A stretch of 59,606 nt of DNA from Gammaproteobacteria bacterium (GTDB taxonomy: Bacteria > Pseudomonadota > Gammaproteobacteria > S012-40), in NCBI GenBank assembly GCA_015487785.1, contig WFPC01000047.1:1-59606 (forward strand). The letters run 5' to 3'. The notes under the pieces were generated by a model that was given only the letters and a program-made list of their open reading frames with translations, was not told where the DNA came from and did no database searches. Both the position numbers and the translations under genes were made by a program. Within the stretch, counting starts at the first letter, position 1. Each line of letters opens with the position of its first letter. This document shows positions 26,200-34,109 of the stretch, in pieces.

Positions 26200-29100
26200 A
26201 TGTCAAAAGACCGATATTTTCTTTCCTGTGTTTTATTATCGACTTCCCTTCTTTCGAGCGCGGTTCTGGCATGCGAATATTATGACCTCAAGCCGGTTTC
26301 GCTTGAGATTCTCAACCCGAAGCCGGCCTATGTCAGTGGTGAAACCATTACGGTGCAGGTCAGCTTGACCAATGTGGGCACCCTGGACATACAACCTGTA
26401 GTACCACCTGCCAAGCCCTCATATTACATAGCTGTTTCCTCAACACTCAGCCCATATTTCAACGCTTCCAATACCGTTAGCGATGTGACCACTCCCGGCA
26501 GCATCTCGGCCGGCAGCACGGCAACCATCACGACCTCGTTCACGGTTTATAACACACTCGGTCAGCCCGACATACGTTACCTGAGTGTGCTGGTCGGCAC
26601 CGATCAGTGGAAGGGTGGAACCGGCTGCACCCAGGAAATCATCGACGGCATGGCAGCGAACAACGTCCTTGCGCTCACCCAGGGTTACGTGGTGCTGCCA
26701 CAGAGCAATGTTCGCACCACGGTAGCCCCCGATGTGGTGCAGTCCGGCAGCAGCGGCGACCCGGTGAACACCCTCACCGGGGAGTTCTACCGCCGGTTCA
26801 GGCCCGATCTCGATCTGGGCGGTCCCTTGCCCCTGCGCTTCGTCCGTTTCTACAGCTCCGGCCTGGATGTCACCCTGCGCCCCGGCAGCACCCTGGGCAA
26901 CAACTGGCGCCACAATTTCGACTGGCGCCTGGTCAACAACACCACCCAGGTCGAGATCACCACCTGGAAAGGGCGCCTGATCTCCTTCTCGCGGGCGAAT
27001 GGAAATTGGCAACTGACTGGCCGGCAAGACATCCCCTTTACATTGACGGAGGATACGATCAATGGCCGTTTCACATTGCTCGATCCCCGCAGCGGCCTGT
27101 CGTATATATTCGATATGTCCGGTACCTTGCTGGAGATCCGCGACGGCCGGGGCAGCGTGCATCAACTGGGCTACGATCCGGAAGGCCGTCTGACCCAGGT
27201 GAGCGACGGGCTGGGGCGTACATTGACCTTCGGCTACGACGCCACCGGCAACCTGGCCCAGGTCAGCGGCGATGGCGGGCGCAGTGTCCAATTCGGCCAC
27301 GGCGGCGCGACCGGCCGCGACTTGCTGACCGTTACCGATGTGCTGGGGCAGGTCACGACCTACAACTACGACCCGGCCGATTCACAAGGCGGCACATTCC
27401 CGTGGCCGGGCATCCTGGTGAGTGAAGTGCGTCCCCTGGGAAACACGCCCTTGACCAATGACTGGGACATGGTCAACGGCGCCCTCAACGTCAAAGCCCA
27501 GACCGACGCCCTGGGCAATACCACCGGCTTTGCCTATAACGGCGCCGATACCACGGTGACCGACCCCCTGGGCCGGGCCATGGTCCATACCCACAGCGCC
27601 ACGGGGGAACTCGCGCAGATCCAACGCAAGGATGGCACCGCCTTCTCCTTGAGTTCCAACGCCGCCGGTCAGCGCGATGGCATCACCGACGCCCTGGGGG
27701 CCACCACCGGCTACACCTATCACGCCCCCAGCGGGCGCATTGCGGCCATCACCCACGCCAACAGCGCCACGACGTCATTCGCCTACACCGCCCGGACCAC
27801 GGGCGACGGGGTCACCCTCTACGATCTCACCGGCATCACCCACGCCGACGGCACGACCCAGTCCTTCACCTATGATGCCAACGGCAACCTTACCGGCCGA
27901 ACCGACCAGGCCGGCAACGACTGGGCCTACAGTTACAACGGCACAGGCCAACTGCTTACCGCCACCAACCCCCTGGGTGGCGTGACCAGCCGCAGCTACA
28001 ACACCGACACCACCCTGGCCAGCCGCACCGACGCCAGCGGCAACACCACCACCTATGCCTATGACGCCCAGCGCCGGCCGGTGACCGTTACCCATGCCGA
28101 CGGCGCCAGCAGCAGTGTCAGCTACGACGCCATGGACCACCCCCTCTCGCTCACCGATCCCCGGGGCAACAGCGCCACCTTCACCTGGGACAGCAACGGC
28201 AACCTGACGGGCACCACTGACCGGACCGGAGCCGTGACCGGCTTTTCCTACGACGCCATGGACCGCCTCACCGCCACCACCGATGCCAACGGCAACAGTG
28301 ACGCCATCGCCTACGATGCCGTGGGCCGCATGGTCAGCCGCACCGACCGCAACGGCAACCGCGCCACCCTGGCCTACGACAGCGAGGACCGGCTCACCGG
28401 CCTCACCGACGGCAACGGCAACATCTGGAGGCGCAGCTACGATGCCGAGGGCATCATCGCCAGCAGCACGACCCCGCTCGGCAACACCACCACCTACGCC
28501 TCGGACGACATGGGGCGCATCACCCGGATCACCTCGCCCCTGGGCAACAGGGTGCGGTTCAGCTTCGATGCCATGGGGCGGGTGACGCAGACCACCGACC
28601 CCCTGGGCAATGTGGCCGGCGTGACCTACGACGCCCGCGGCCTGCCTGTGAAACGCACCCTGCCGGAAAATATCAGCGCCAGCTACGGCCGTGACGCCCT
28701 GGGCAACATCACCACCGTCACCGACCCCAACGGCAACGCCTGGCAGCGCGGCTTCGACACCGCCGGGCGGCTCACCTCTAGCGCGGACCCCCTGGGCCGC
28801 ACCACGGCCTACGCCTATGATCAACGCAATCGGGTGGAAACTGTCACCTTCCCCGGCAGCCTGGGCACCCTCACCAACAGTTACGACGCCAACGGCAACC
28901 TGATCCGCCGTCTCTACTCCGACGGCACCGACCTCAACTTCAGCTACGATGCCGAGGATCGCCTCACCGGCGCCGACGGCCTCACCTTGAGTCGGGATAT
29001 CCTGGGGCGCATCACCGCCAGCGACGGTATCGCCATCGCCTACGATGCCGGTGGCCGCATCACCTCCATCACCTACGCCACCGGCAAGGCGGTCACCTAC

Positions 29101-30801
29101 GAGTACGACGCCAACGACAACCTGGTCAGGCTCAGCGACTGGCTGGGAGGGGTATCGACCTTCACCTGGGACGCCGACAATCGCCTCACCACCATGACCC
29201 GGCCCAATGGTGTCACCACCAGCTACGAGTATGACGCCGACGGTCGGCTCACCGCCATCACCCACGGTACCCTGGGCAGCATCGCCCTCACACGAGACGC
29301 GGGCGGCCGCATCACCTCTGCCACCCGTAACCTGCCCCAGGCCGCCTCCGCCGCCGGCTTGACCGATACCACCCACAGCTTCGATGCCGCCGCCCAGATC
29401 AGCACCGCCGGCTTCAGCTACGATGCCATGGGCCGCATGACGAGCGATGGCGCCAAGAGCTACACCTGGGACCTGGCCTCCCGGCTCACCGCCGTGGACA
29501 CCACCACCCATGCCTACGACGCCCTGGGCTACCGCACCCACCGCACGGCGGGGGGTGTCACCCGTGATTATGTATGGAACCATGCCCTGGCCCTGCCCTC
29601 GGTGGCCATCGAGCGGGATGGAGCCGGCAACGACCTGCGTTACTATATCCATACCCCCGGCGGCGCCCTGCTCTACGCCATGGACGCCGCCACCGGTGCC
29701 CGCCACTTCTACCACTTCGACGAGAGCGGCAACACCCGCTTCGTCACCGATGACGGTGGCGCGGTGGTCGCCAGCTATGCCCACAGCCCCTTCGGGGTGC
29801 TGCTGGCCGCCAGCGGCAGCCTGGACAACCCCTTCACCTGGCAGGGACAGTGGGGCATCTTCGACGACGGCGACGGCCTCTACTACATCCGCGCCCGCTA
29901 CTACCACGCCAGCATCGGCCGTTTCCTGTCGAGGGATCCGATCAAGTCGGTACAACCCAAGAAGATCAATCCCTATCAGTATGCGCTGAATAATCCCTTG
30001 TTTTTTGGGGACGTGTCGGGTCTTGATGAAACCTGGTGGTTCGATTCGATCGTGGAAACGGTTGGTGGCGCGATGAACAAGGTTACGAGCAGCGCAGGAT
30101 CCGTGCTCGATGGTGCATTGAACGTAAACAGCGCTTTGGGCGGCATCAAGTCTTTTGTCGAAATTGGTACGGCAACGGGGACGCCGGGTGTGATGCTTGC
30201 GAAGCTGTCAGGCAGATTCCTTTCCATCATGGGTGGGGCCGATGCGGTCACCGGCTCGGCGATAACCAAAAACAAAGGGGCGTTTGGAGAGATTGCCGAT
30301 TGGGCTTTCAACATTGGTCCAGAGGTGCTGGGAATGTGGGCCGAGGGTGGCTTCACCGGCTCAACGGCAGCAGAGGCATGCACGGCGGCAGAGAGTGTTG
30401 CTGCCGCCGAAACTGCCGGCACGGCTGCAAGCAGCAATGCATGGACATGGGCAAGGGCAGCGGGATCCAGGGCTGGAGCTGCGATGGAGTGGCTGGGTCC
30501 CTACGTCGCAGTGGCATGGGTCACGAACAAGGCAAGGCATGCGATTGAGGATTCTTACAGGGATTACACGAATACGTTGAAGAAGCTTTATGACCAAGAA
30601 GCGCGCAACGGTTTTTCTGCCATCAAATTGGCAAGGGCAAAACGCGGAAAAGCCATCCGTGATTTCATGACCAGTTGGCCATATGTATTGGCGGACTTGA
30701 ACAGGGGGGCCGTTGGGGCACCGTCTTGCAGTGAAGGCTCGCAGCGGGATGCGGTGGCCAGCAAGTCGCCACGGCCCCGGCGCATGATCCTGGGGGATTG
30801 A
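26200..30801 (+). CDS. Secreted RHS/YD-repeat protein with unassigned C-terminal tail
   Basis: 1,533 residues. A signal peptide ends in LLSSAVLAC, so it may be a lipoprotein (Cys at about 25) or cleaved at ALA. Next comes an Ig/CARDB-like domain, the DPVNTLTGEFYRR...DLDLGGPLPLRFVRFYSS segment (DUF6531-like), then dozens of YD repeats (variants of GYDxxGxL) from about residue 300. The RHS core follows (GLYYIRARYYHASIGRFLSRDP...NPYQYALNNPL, about 1225-1265). The last 255 residues are a variable tail rich in Ala/Gly with hydrophobic stretches (EWLGPYVAVAWVTN). This is the polymorphic-toxin layout, but I recognise no toxin motif, and no obvious immunity gene follows. The ATG at 26200 has GGAG upstream. 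Confidence 0.9.
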   Translation: MSKDRYFLSCVLLSTSLLSSAVLACEYYDLKPVSLEILNPKPAYVSGETITVQVSLTNVGTLDIQPVVPPAKPSYYIAVSSTLSPYFNASNTVSDVTTPGSISAGSTATITTSFTVYNTLGQPDIRYLSVLVGTDQWKGGTGCTQEIIDGMAANNVLALTQGYVVLPQSNVRTTVAPDVVQSGSSGDPVNTLTGEFYRRFRPDLDLGGPLPLRFVRFYSSGLDVTLRPGSTLGNNWRHNFDWRLVNNTTQVEITTWKGRLISFSRANGNWQLTGRQDIPFTLTEDTINGRFTLLDPRSGLSYIFDMSGTLLEIRDGRGSVHQLGYDPEGRLTQVSDGLGRTLTFGYDATGNLAQVSGDGGRSVQFGHGGATGRDLLTVTDVLGQVTTYNYDPADSQGGTFPWPGILVSEVRPLGNTPLTNDWDMVNGALNVKAQTDALGNTTGFAYNGADTTVTDPLGRAMVHTHSATGELAQIQRKDGTAFSLSSNAAGQRDGITDALGATTGYTYHAPSGRIAAITHANSATTSFAYTARTTGDGVTLYDLTGITHADGTTQSFTYDANGNLTGRTDQAGNDWAYSYNGTGQLLTATNPLGGVTSRSYNTDTTLASRTDASGNTTTYAYDAQRRPVTVTHADGASSSVSYDAMDHPLSLTDPRGNSATFTWDSNGNLTGTTDRTGAVTGFSYDAMDRLTATTDANGNSDAIAYDAVGRMVSRTDRNGNRATLAYDSEDRLTGLTDGNGNIWRRSYDAEGIIASSTTPLGNTTTYASDDMGRITRITSPLGNRVRFSFDAMGRVTQTTDPLGNVAGVTYDARGLPVKRTLPENISASYGRDALGNITTVTDPNGNAWQRGFDTAGRLTSSADPLGRTTAYAYDQRNRVETVTFPGSLGTLTNSYDANGNLIRRLYSDGTDLNFSYDAEDRLTGADGLTLSRDILGRITASDGIAIAYDAGGRITSITYATGKAVTYEYDANDNLVRLSDWLGGVSTFTWDADNRLTTMTRPNGVTTSYEYDADGRLTAITHGTLGSIALTRDAGGRITSATRNLPQAASAAGLTDTTHSFDAAAQISTAGFSYDAMGRMTSDGAKSYTWDLASRLTAVDTTTHAYDALGYRTHRTAGGVTRDYVWNHALALPSVAIERDGAGNDLRYYIHTPGGALLYAMDAATGARHFYHFDESGNTRFVTDDGGAVVASYAHSPFGVLLAASGSLDNPFTWQGQWGIFDDGDGLYYIRARYYHASIGRFLSRDPIKSVQPKKINPYQYALNNPLFFGDVSGLDETWWFDSIVETVGGAMNKVTSSAGSVLDGALNVNSALGGIKSFVEIGTATGTPGVMLAKLSGRFLSIMGGADAVTGSAITKNKGAFGEIADWAFNIGPEVLGMWAEGGFTGSTAAEACTAAESVAAAETAGTAASSNAWTWARAAGSRAGAAMEWLGPYVAVAWVTNKARHAIEDSYRDYTNTLKKLYDQEARNGFSAIKLARAKRGKAIRDFMTSWPYVLADLNRGAVGAPSCSEGSQRDAVASKSPRPRRMILGD

Positions 30802-30805
30802 TGTC

Positions 30806-31240
30806 ATGACAAGAACAGCCGTGAGTGATATTCGTCTAGCCGCCGTCATACTGGTCGCAGGCGCGATCATACTCTTCGCCTCGGCGGTCCATGCCGAGAG
30901 CTACACCTACGACAACGCCGGCCGCCTCACCGCTGTCACCTACGACGACGGTTCCACCATCACCTACGGCTATGATGCCAACGGCAACCGCATCACCCTC
31001 GCCGCGGCCGATGGCACCGGAGGTAGTGGTTCCGGAAGTGGTGGTTCTGGGGATGGTAATCCAGGGGAAAGTGAAACCGAGGGCGGTGGTCAGCAGGAAA
31101 ACGTCAATAACAACAAAAAATCAGGTGGGGGTGGAAGTCTGGGAATCGTTGTCCTGGCGATGCTCTTGCTCGGGGCGGGATTGGCCTGGTGGCGCCGAAC
31201 GAGGAAAGGGAGCCGGCGGCGGCAGCTTGCCGCCTCTTGA
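30806..31240 (+). CDS. Mini YD-repeat protein with signal peptide and GlyGly-CTERM-like anchor
   Basis: 144 residues. The order is: signal peptide (hydrophobic segment LAAVILVAGAIILFASAVHA, about 11-30), two YD repeats (YTYDNAGRLTAVTYDDG and ITYGYDANGNRITL), a Gly/Ser- and Glu-rich linker, Asn/Lys residues, then GGGGSLGIVVLAMLLLGAG with WWRRTRKGSRRR. The Gly-rich start, single membrane helix and basic tail fit the GlyGly-CTERM signal processed by rhombosortase. It starts 4 nt after the RHS stop and must be cotranscribed. It may be a surface partner of the RHS protein, or a relic of a duplicated RHS end; function is unknown. Confidence 0.8.
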   Translation: MTRTAVSDIRLAAVILVAGAIILFASAVHAESYTYDNAGRLTAVTYDDGSTITYGYDANGNRITLAAADGTGGSGSGSGGSGDGNPGESETEGGGQQENVNNNKKSGGGGSLGIVVLAMLLLGAGLAWWRRTRKGSRRRQLAAS

Positions 31241-31360
31241 TATTCGGGTTGCCCGGGTATGTATCACCTGCGTTTCACGCTTGAATCCGAGAATTCTGTC
31301 CTACCCATTTTTTGTTGAAAACAGCCTGCCCTGTAAAACATTACTCATGGGTCAAAGAAG

Positions 31361-31389
31361 TTGACAAAGGGCTTTATGGGGTCCATTAT
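31361..31389 (+). promoter_or_regulatory. Strong sigma-70-type promoter upstream of the hydroxylase gene
   Basis: TTGACA (31361-31366) matches the -35 consensus exactly. After a 17-nt spacer comes CATTAT (31384-31389), 4 of 6 for the -10 element. The predicted start is about 31396, 60 nt before the start codon. The surrounding 200 nt are distinctly AT-rich. Confidence 0.7.
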
Positions 31390-31394
31390 TAAAG

Positions 31395-31416
31395 TATTCA
31401 ATTAAAATATTGAATA
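31395..31416. promoter_or_regulatory. Inverted repeat at the transcription start, likely operator
   Basis: TATTCAAT (31395-31402), 6 nt, ATTGAATA (31409-31416), perfect 8-nt arms. An outer pair, CCATTATT (31383-31390) and AATAATGG (31413-31420), shares part of the same arm. Position directly on the predicted start site suits a repressor. The regulator is not identifiable. Confidence 0.55.
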
Positions 31417-31455
31417 ATGGTTTCGTTGGTGATTTGATTGGATTTTGGGCAGGGC

Positions 31456-32319
31456 ATGAACTGGGACGACTGGATACTCGATCATGAAGTGCTCATTCGG
31501 TTGAGTTTTTTCTTTGGCATATTCGCGCTTGTGGCGCTATGGGAAGTTGTTTCGCCCCGCCGCGAACTCACCGTTTCCAAAGCCGTTCGCTGGGCCAACA
31601 ACCTTGGGCTGGTCTTTCTCAACAGCATTGTTTTGCGACTGTTGTTCCCCGCTGCAGCCGTGGGAGTTGCCGCCACGGCGGCACAGCAGGGGTGGGGGCT
31701 GCTCAATCTGTATTATTTGCCTTTTCCTGTGGCGGTGATCCTGGCCGTTGTGGTGATGGACTTCGTTATCTGGCTACAACATGTGATGTTCCATGCCATT
31801 CCCGTGCTGTGGCGGATACACCGGGTACACCATGCCGACCTCGACTACGATGTGACCACCGGTGCCCGCTTCCATACCATCGAAATCATTCTCTCCATGT
31901 TGATCAAGTTTGCCACCATCGTGCTGTTGGGGCCTGCCGTTGTAGCGGTGGTGATCTTCGAGGTCATGCTCAATGCCACGGCCATGTTCAATCACGGCAA
32001 TGTGAAACTGCCCACGGGTCTGGATCGCGTGTTGCGCTGGTTTTTGGTCACGCCCGACATGCACCGTGTGCATCACTCGGTCGAGGATGACGAAGCCAAC
32101 AGCAACTTTGGTTTCAGCCTGTCCTGGTGGGATCGCTTGTTTGGCACTTATCGTGATCAACCGCGAAAAGGCCACGAGGGGATGAGCATAGGCATTCGTG
32201 GCTATCGCGATGCCAGGCAGGTCGATCGCTTGCCGGGCATGTTGGCCTTGCCGTTTGTGGGCCGTGTCACAGGTTATGCGATCAACCGTCGTGAATGGAG
32301 TGATGGCGATGAAAAATAA
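31456..32319 (+). CDS. Sterol desaturase / fatty acid hydroxylase family membrane protein
   Basis: A 287-residue integral membrane di-iron oxygenase. The histidine boxes are HVMFH (about residue 109), HRVHH (about 123) and HRVHHS (about 203), plus FNHGN, in the order usual for this superfamily. Several hydrophobic helices surround them. Members hydroxylate or desaturate lipids; the substrate here is unknown. The start at 31456 is preferred; a TTG at 31438 would add 6 residues. It has its own promoter and inverted repeat, and overlaps the TVP38-family gene by 11 nt. Confidence 0.9.
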   Translation: MNWDDWILDHEVLIRLSFFFGIFALVALWEVVSPRRELTVSKAVRWANNLGLVFLNSIVLRLLFPAAAVGVAATAAQQGWGLLNLYYLPFPVAVILAVVVMDFVIWLQHVMFHAIPVLWRIHRVHHADLDYDVTTGARFHTIEIILSMLIKFATIVLLGPAVVAVVIFEVMLNATAMFNHGNVKLPTGLDRVLRWFLVTPDMHRVHHSVEDDEANSNFGFSLSWWDRLFGTYRDQPRKGHEGMSIGIRGYRDARQVDRLPGMLALPFVGRVTGYAINRREWSDGDEK

Positions 32320-33031
32320 AGGAGTCACCGATACTTCTGGTCGCTCCACAAGCGCGCAAGAACCGGGCAGAAATTCTGTCCTGCGCTGGTTGTTGTTCGC
32401 CCTTCTGGCGTCCGGGTTTGTAGTGGTCTTGGTCTATCGTGATCAATGGGATTCAGAAACGCTACAAGCCTGGGTGAAGCATGCTGGGGTGGCTGCACCC
32501 CTGTTGTTCATGTTCGTTTATGCCATAGGTACGGTATTGTTTTTTCCCGGCTCGGTATTGACGCTGGTGGGCGGTATCTTGTTTGGCCCATTCTGGGGTA
32601 CGGTCTACAGCCTTGGCGCGGCAAGCGCAGGGGCCGTGCTGGCTTTCATCATTGCCCGTTATCTGGCATTCCATTGGGTGGAAGAGAAAACAGGTGGGCA
32701 GCTCAGGCGCCTGAAAGAAGGTGTGGAAAGCGAAGGCTGGCGTTTTGTGGCCTTTGTGCGCCTGGTGCCGCTTTTCCCTTTCAATCTGCTCAATTATGCA
32801 TTGGGACTGACTCGTATCCGGCTTTCCCATTATGTTGTTGCGAGCAGTGTGTGCATGTTGCCCGGGGCTATGGCTTATACTTATCTGGGTTATGCCGGGC
32901 GCGAGGCCATTGCCGGTGGCGAAGGGGCGATACAAAAGGCGCTGCTGGCATTGGCGCTGTTGGCGACAGTGGCCTTTCTGTCACGCGGCATCGCCCGCTC
33001 CAGGCGGGCTTCTGCAGTGGAACATCGGTGA
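32309..33031 (+). CDS. TVP38/TMEM64 (DedA-related, SNARE-associated) membrane protein
   Basis: A 240-residue polytopic inner-membrane protein. The family core is visible: PLLFMFVYAIGTVLFFPGSVLTLVGGILFG, then GAVLAFIIARYLA and FVRLVPLFPFNLLNYALGLT. Members are linked to lipid flipping and envelope homeostasis. The ATG at 32309 has GGAG at 8 nt; the ATG at 32303 is too close to it. It overlaps the hydroxylase-family gene by 11 nt, so a joint role in membrane lipid modification is plausible but unproven. Confidence 0.9.
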   Translation: MKNKGVTDTSGRSTSAQEPGRNSVLRWLLFALLASGFVVVLVYRDQWDSETLQAWVKHAGVAAPLLFMFVYAIGTVLFFPGSVLTLVGGILFGPFWGTVYSLGAASAGAVLAFIIARYLAFHWVEEKTGGQLRRLKEGVESEGWRFVAFVRLVPLFPFNLLNYALGLTRIRLSHYVVASSVCMLPGAMAYTYLGYAGREAIAGGEGAIQKALLALALLATVAFLSRGIARSRRASAVEHR

Positions 33032-33129
33032 ATTACAAGCATAGCGGGTTCGCGTTGCTGGGTGTGCGCGCAGTAGTGGTGATTCTCGGGTGTACTGGGT
33101 CGCCTTCAAGGGGGGCGGAATCCCTGTAG
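33028..33129 (+). CDS. Possible 33-residue lipoprotein-like peptide
   Basis: A GTG start overlaps the TVP38 stop as GTGA. The product begins MNYKHSGFALLGVRAV (if GTG is read as Met), then VVILGCTGSPSRG, a short basic N-terminus, a hydrophobic core and a Cys in a lipobox-like position, then stops after 11 residues. It may be a tiny lipoprotein or the cut-off start of a longer one. There is no clear ribosome-binding site. A chance reading frame cannot be excluded. Confidence 0.25.
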   Translation: MNYKHSGFALLGVRAVVVILGCTGSPSRGAESL

Positions 33130-33187
33130 GCACTGGAGACGTATCTGCCGTGGGAGCAAGCAGCGCGGAGGCTTGATCGGACCTGTT

Positions 33188-33220
33188 TCAAGTATTGAAG
33201 CCGACCTGGCTTCGACTTGA
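33188..33220. repeat. Imperfect long hairpin upstream of tcdA
   Basis: TCAAG (33188-33192) pairs with CTTGA (33216-33220) and GAAGCC (33197-33202) with GGCTTC (33208-33213), around a GACCT loop. It lies 64 nt before tcdA. The right arm shares TGGCTTCGACTTG with 23802-23814. It resembles a REP-type element; only this partial second copy exists in the window. Confidence 0.4.
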
Positions 33221-33283
33221 GGAGGCGCTCGCCCGTGTTAGAATCCGGCTCTTGTGACGATTGGCGCGGAGGATGGGCGGAGC

Positions 33284-34108
33284 ATGCTGCCCGCGGACTA
33301 CGAACAGCGTTTCGCCGGCATCGGCCGACTCTACGGGCAAGAGGCACTGGAGCTTCTCGCCGGCATGCATGTGTGCGTGGTGGGTCTGGGCGGCGTGGGT
33401 TCCTGGGCTGTGGAGGCGTTGGCGCGCACCGGTGTCGGCCGACTCACCCTGATCGACTATGACGAGGTCTGCCTCAGCAATTGTAATCGTCAGCTCCATG
33501 CCCTCAGTGACACCGTGGGACGCAAGAAAGGCGCGGTGCTGGCAGAGCGCGTGGCCGGCATCAATCCCCATTGCCGGTGTGAGTTGATCGATGATTATCT
33601 CACCATGGACAATCTGTGCGATTATCTCGCGCGCGGTTATGACTATGTGATCGATGCCATCGACAGCATCAAGTTCAAGGCCGCGATGATTCATTATTGC
33701 AAGCGCCACAAGATTCCCATCATCGCCACTGGTGGCGCCGGCGGTCTCAGTGACCCGGCCATGATCAAGCTGGCCGATCTCAGCAAGACCTATAACGATC
33801 CTCTGGCGGCCAAGGTGCGTGCCTGCCTGCGCAGTGACTATGGTTTTACGCGCAACGCCCGGCGCCGTTTCGGGGTGGAATGCGTATTTTCCAGCCAGCA
33901 ACAGGTCTACCCCCGGCCCGATGGTACGGTGGGCCAGCAAAAACCGGGCATCCACGGGGTATCCCTGGACTGCCGTTTCGGTTATGGCGCGGCCAGTTTC
34001 GTCACCGCCAGCTTCGGCATGCTGGCGGCTTCCCGGGTGATCAACAAGACCTTGCAGAGACGACTGTCGGTAAGGGGCAGTGGCAGGAAAACAGTACAGG
34101 GCACATGA
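33284..34108 (+). CDS. tcdA: tRNA threonylcarbamoyladenosine dehydratase TcdA
   Basis: A 274-residue ThiF/E1-superfamily protein that uses ATP to cyclise t6A37 of tRNAs to ct6A. The nucleotide-binding motif is VVGLGGVGSWAVEALARTG, then TLIDYDEVCLSNCNRQ and DAIDSIKFKAAMI; the C-terminal CVFSSQQQVYP and GYGAASFVTASFGM segments are specific to this family. The ATG at 33284 with GGCGGAG upstream gives the family-typical ADYEQRFAGIGRLYG start. The cysG start follows the stop by 1 nt, so they are probably coexpressed. Confidence 0.93.
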   Translation: MLPADYEQRFAGIGRLYGQEALELLAGMHVCVVGLGGVGSWAVEALARTGVGRLTLIDYDEVCLSNCNRQLHALSDTVGRKKGAVLAERVAGINPHCRCELIDDYLTMDNLCDYLARGYDYVIDAIDSIKFKAAMIHYCKRHKIPIIATGGAGGLSDPAMIKLADLSKTYNDPLAAKVRACLRSDYGFTRNARRRFGVECVFSSQQQVYPRPDGTVGQQKPGIHGVSLDCRFGYGAASFVTASFGMLAASRVINKTLQRRLSVRGSGRKTVQGT

Positions 34109-34109
34109 T

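Noticed and set aside
27775-29955. A 726-codon open frame antisense to the RHS gene
   Set aside because: It is a shadow of the repetitive GC-rich YD region: the product is low-complexity Gly/Val/Ala with no domain, and the plus-strand frame is a clear RHS protein.
26200-30801. YD repeats as a CRISPR or tandem DNA repeat array
   Set aside because: The periodicity is protein-level (YD motifs of variable spacing) inside one long reading frame, not DNA repeats with spacers.
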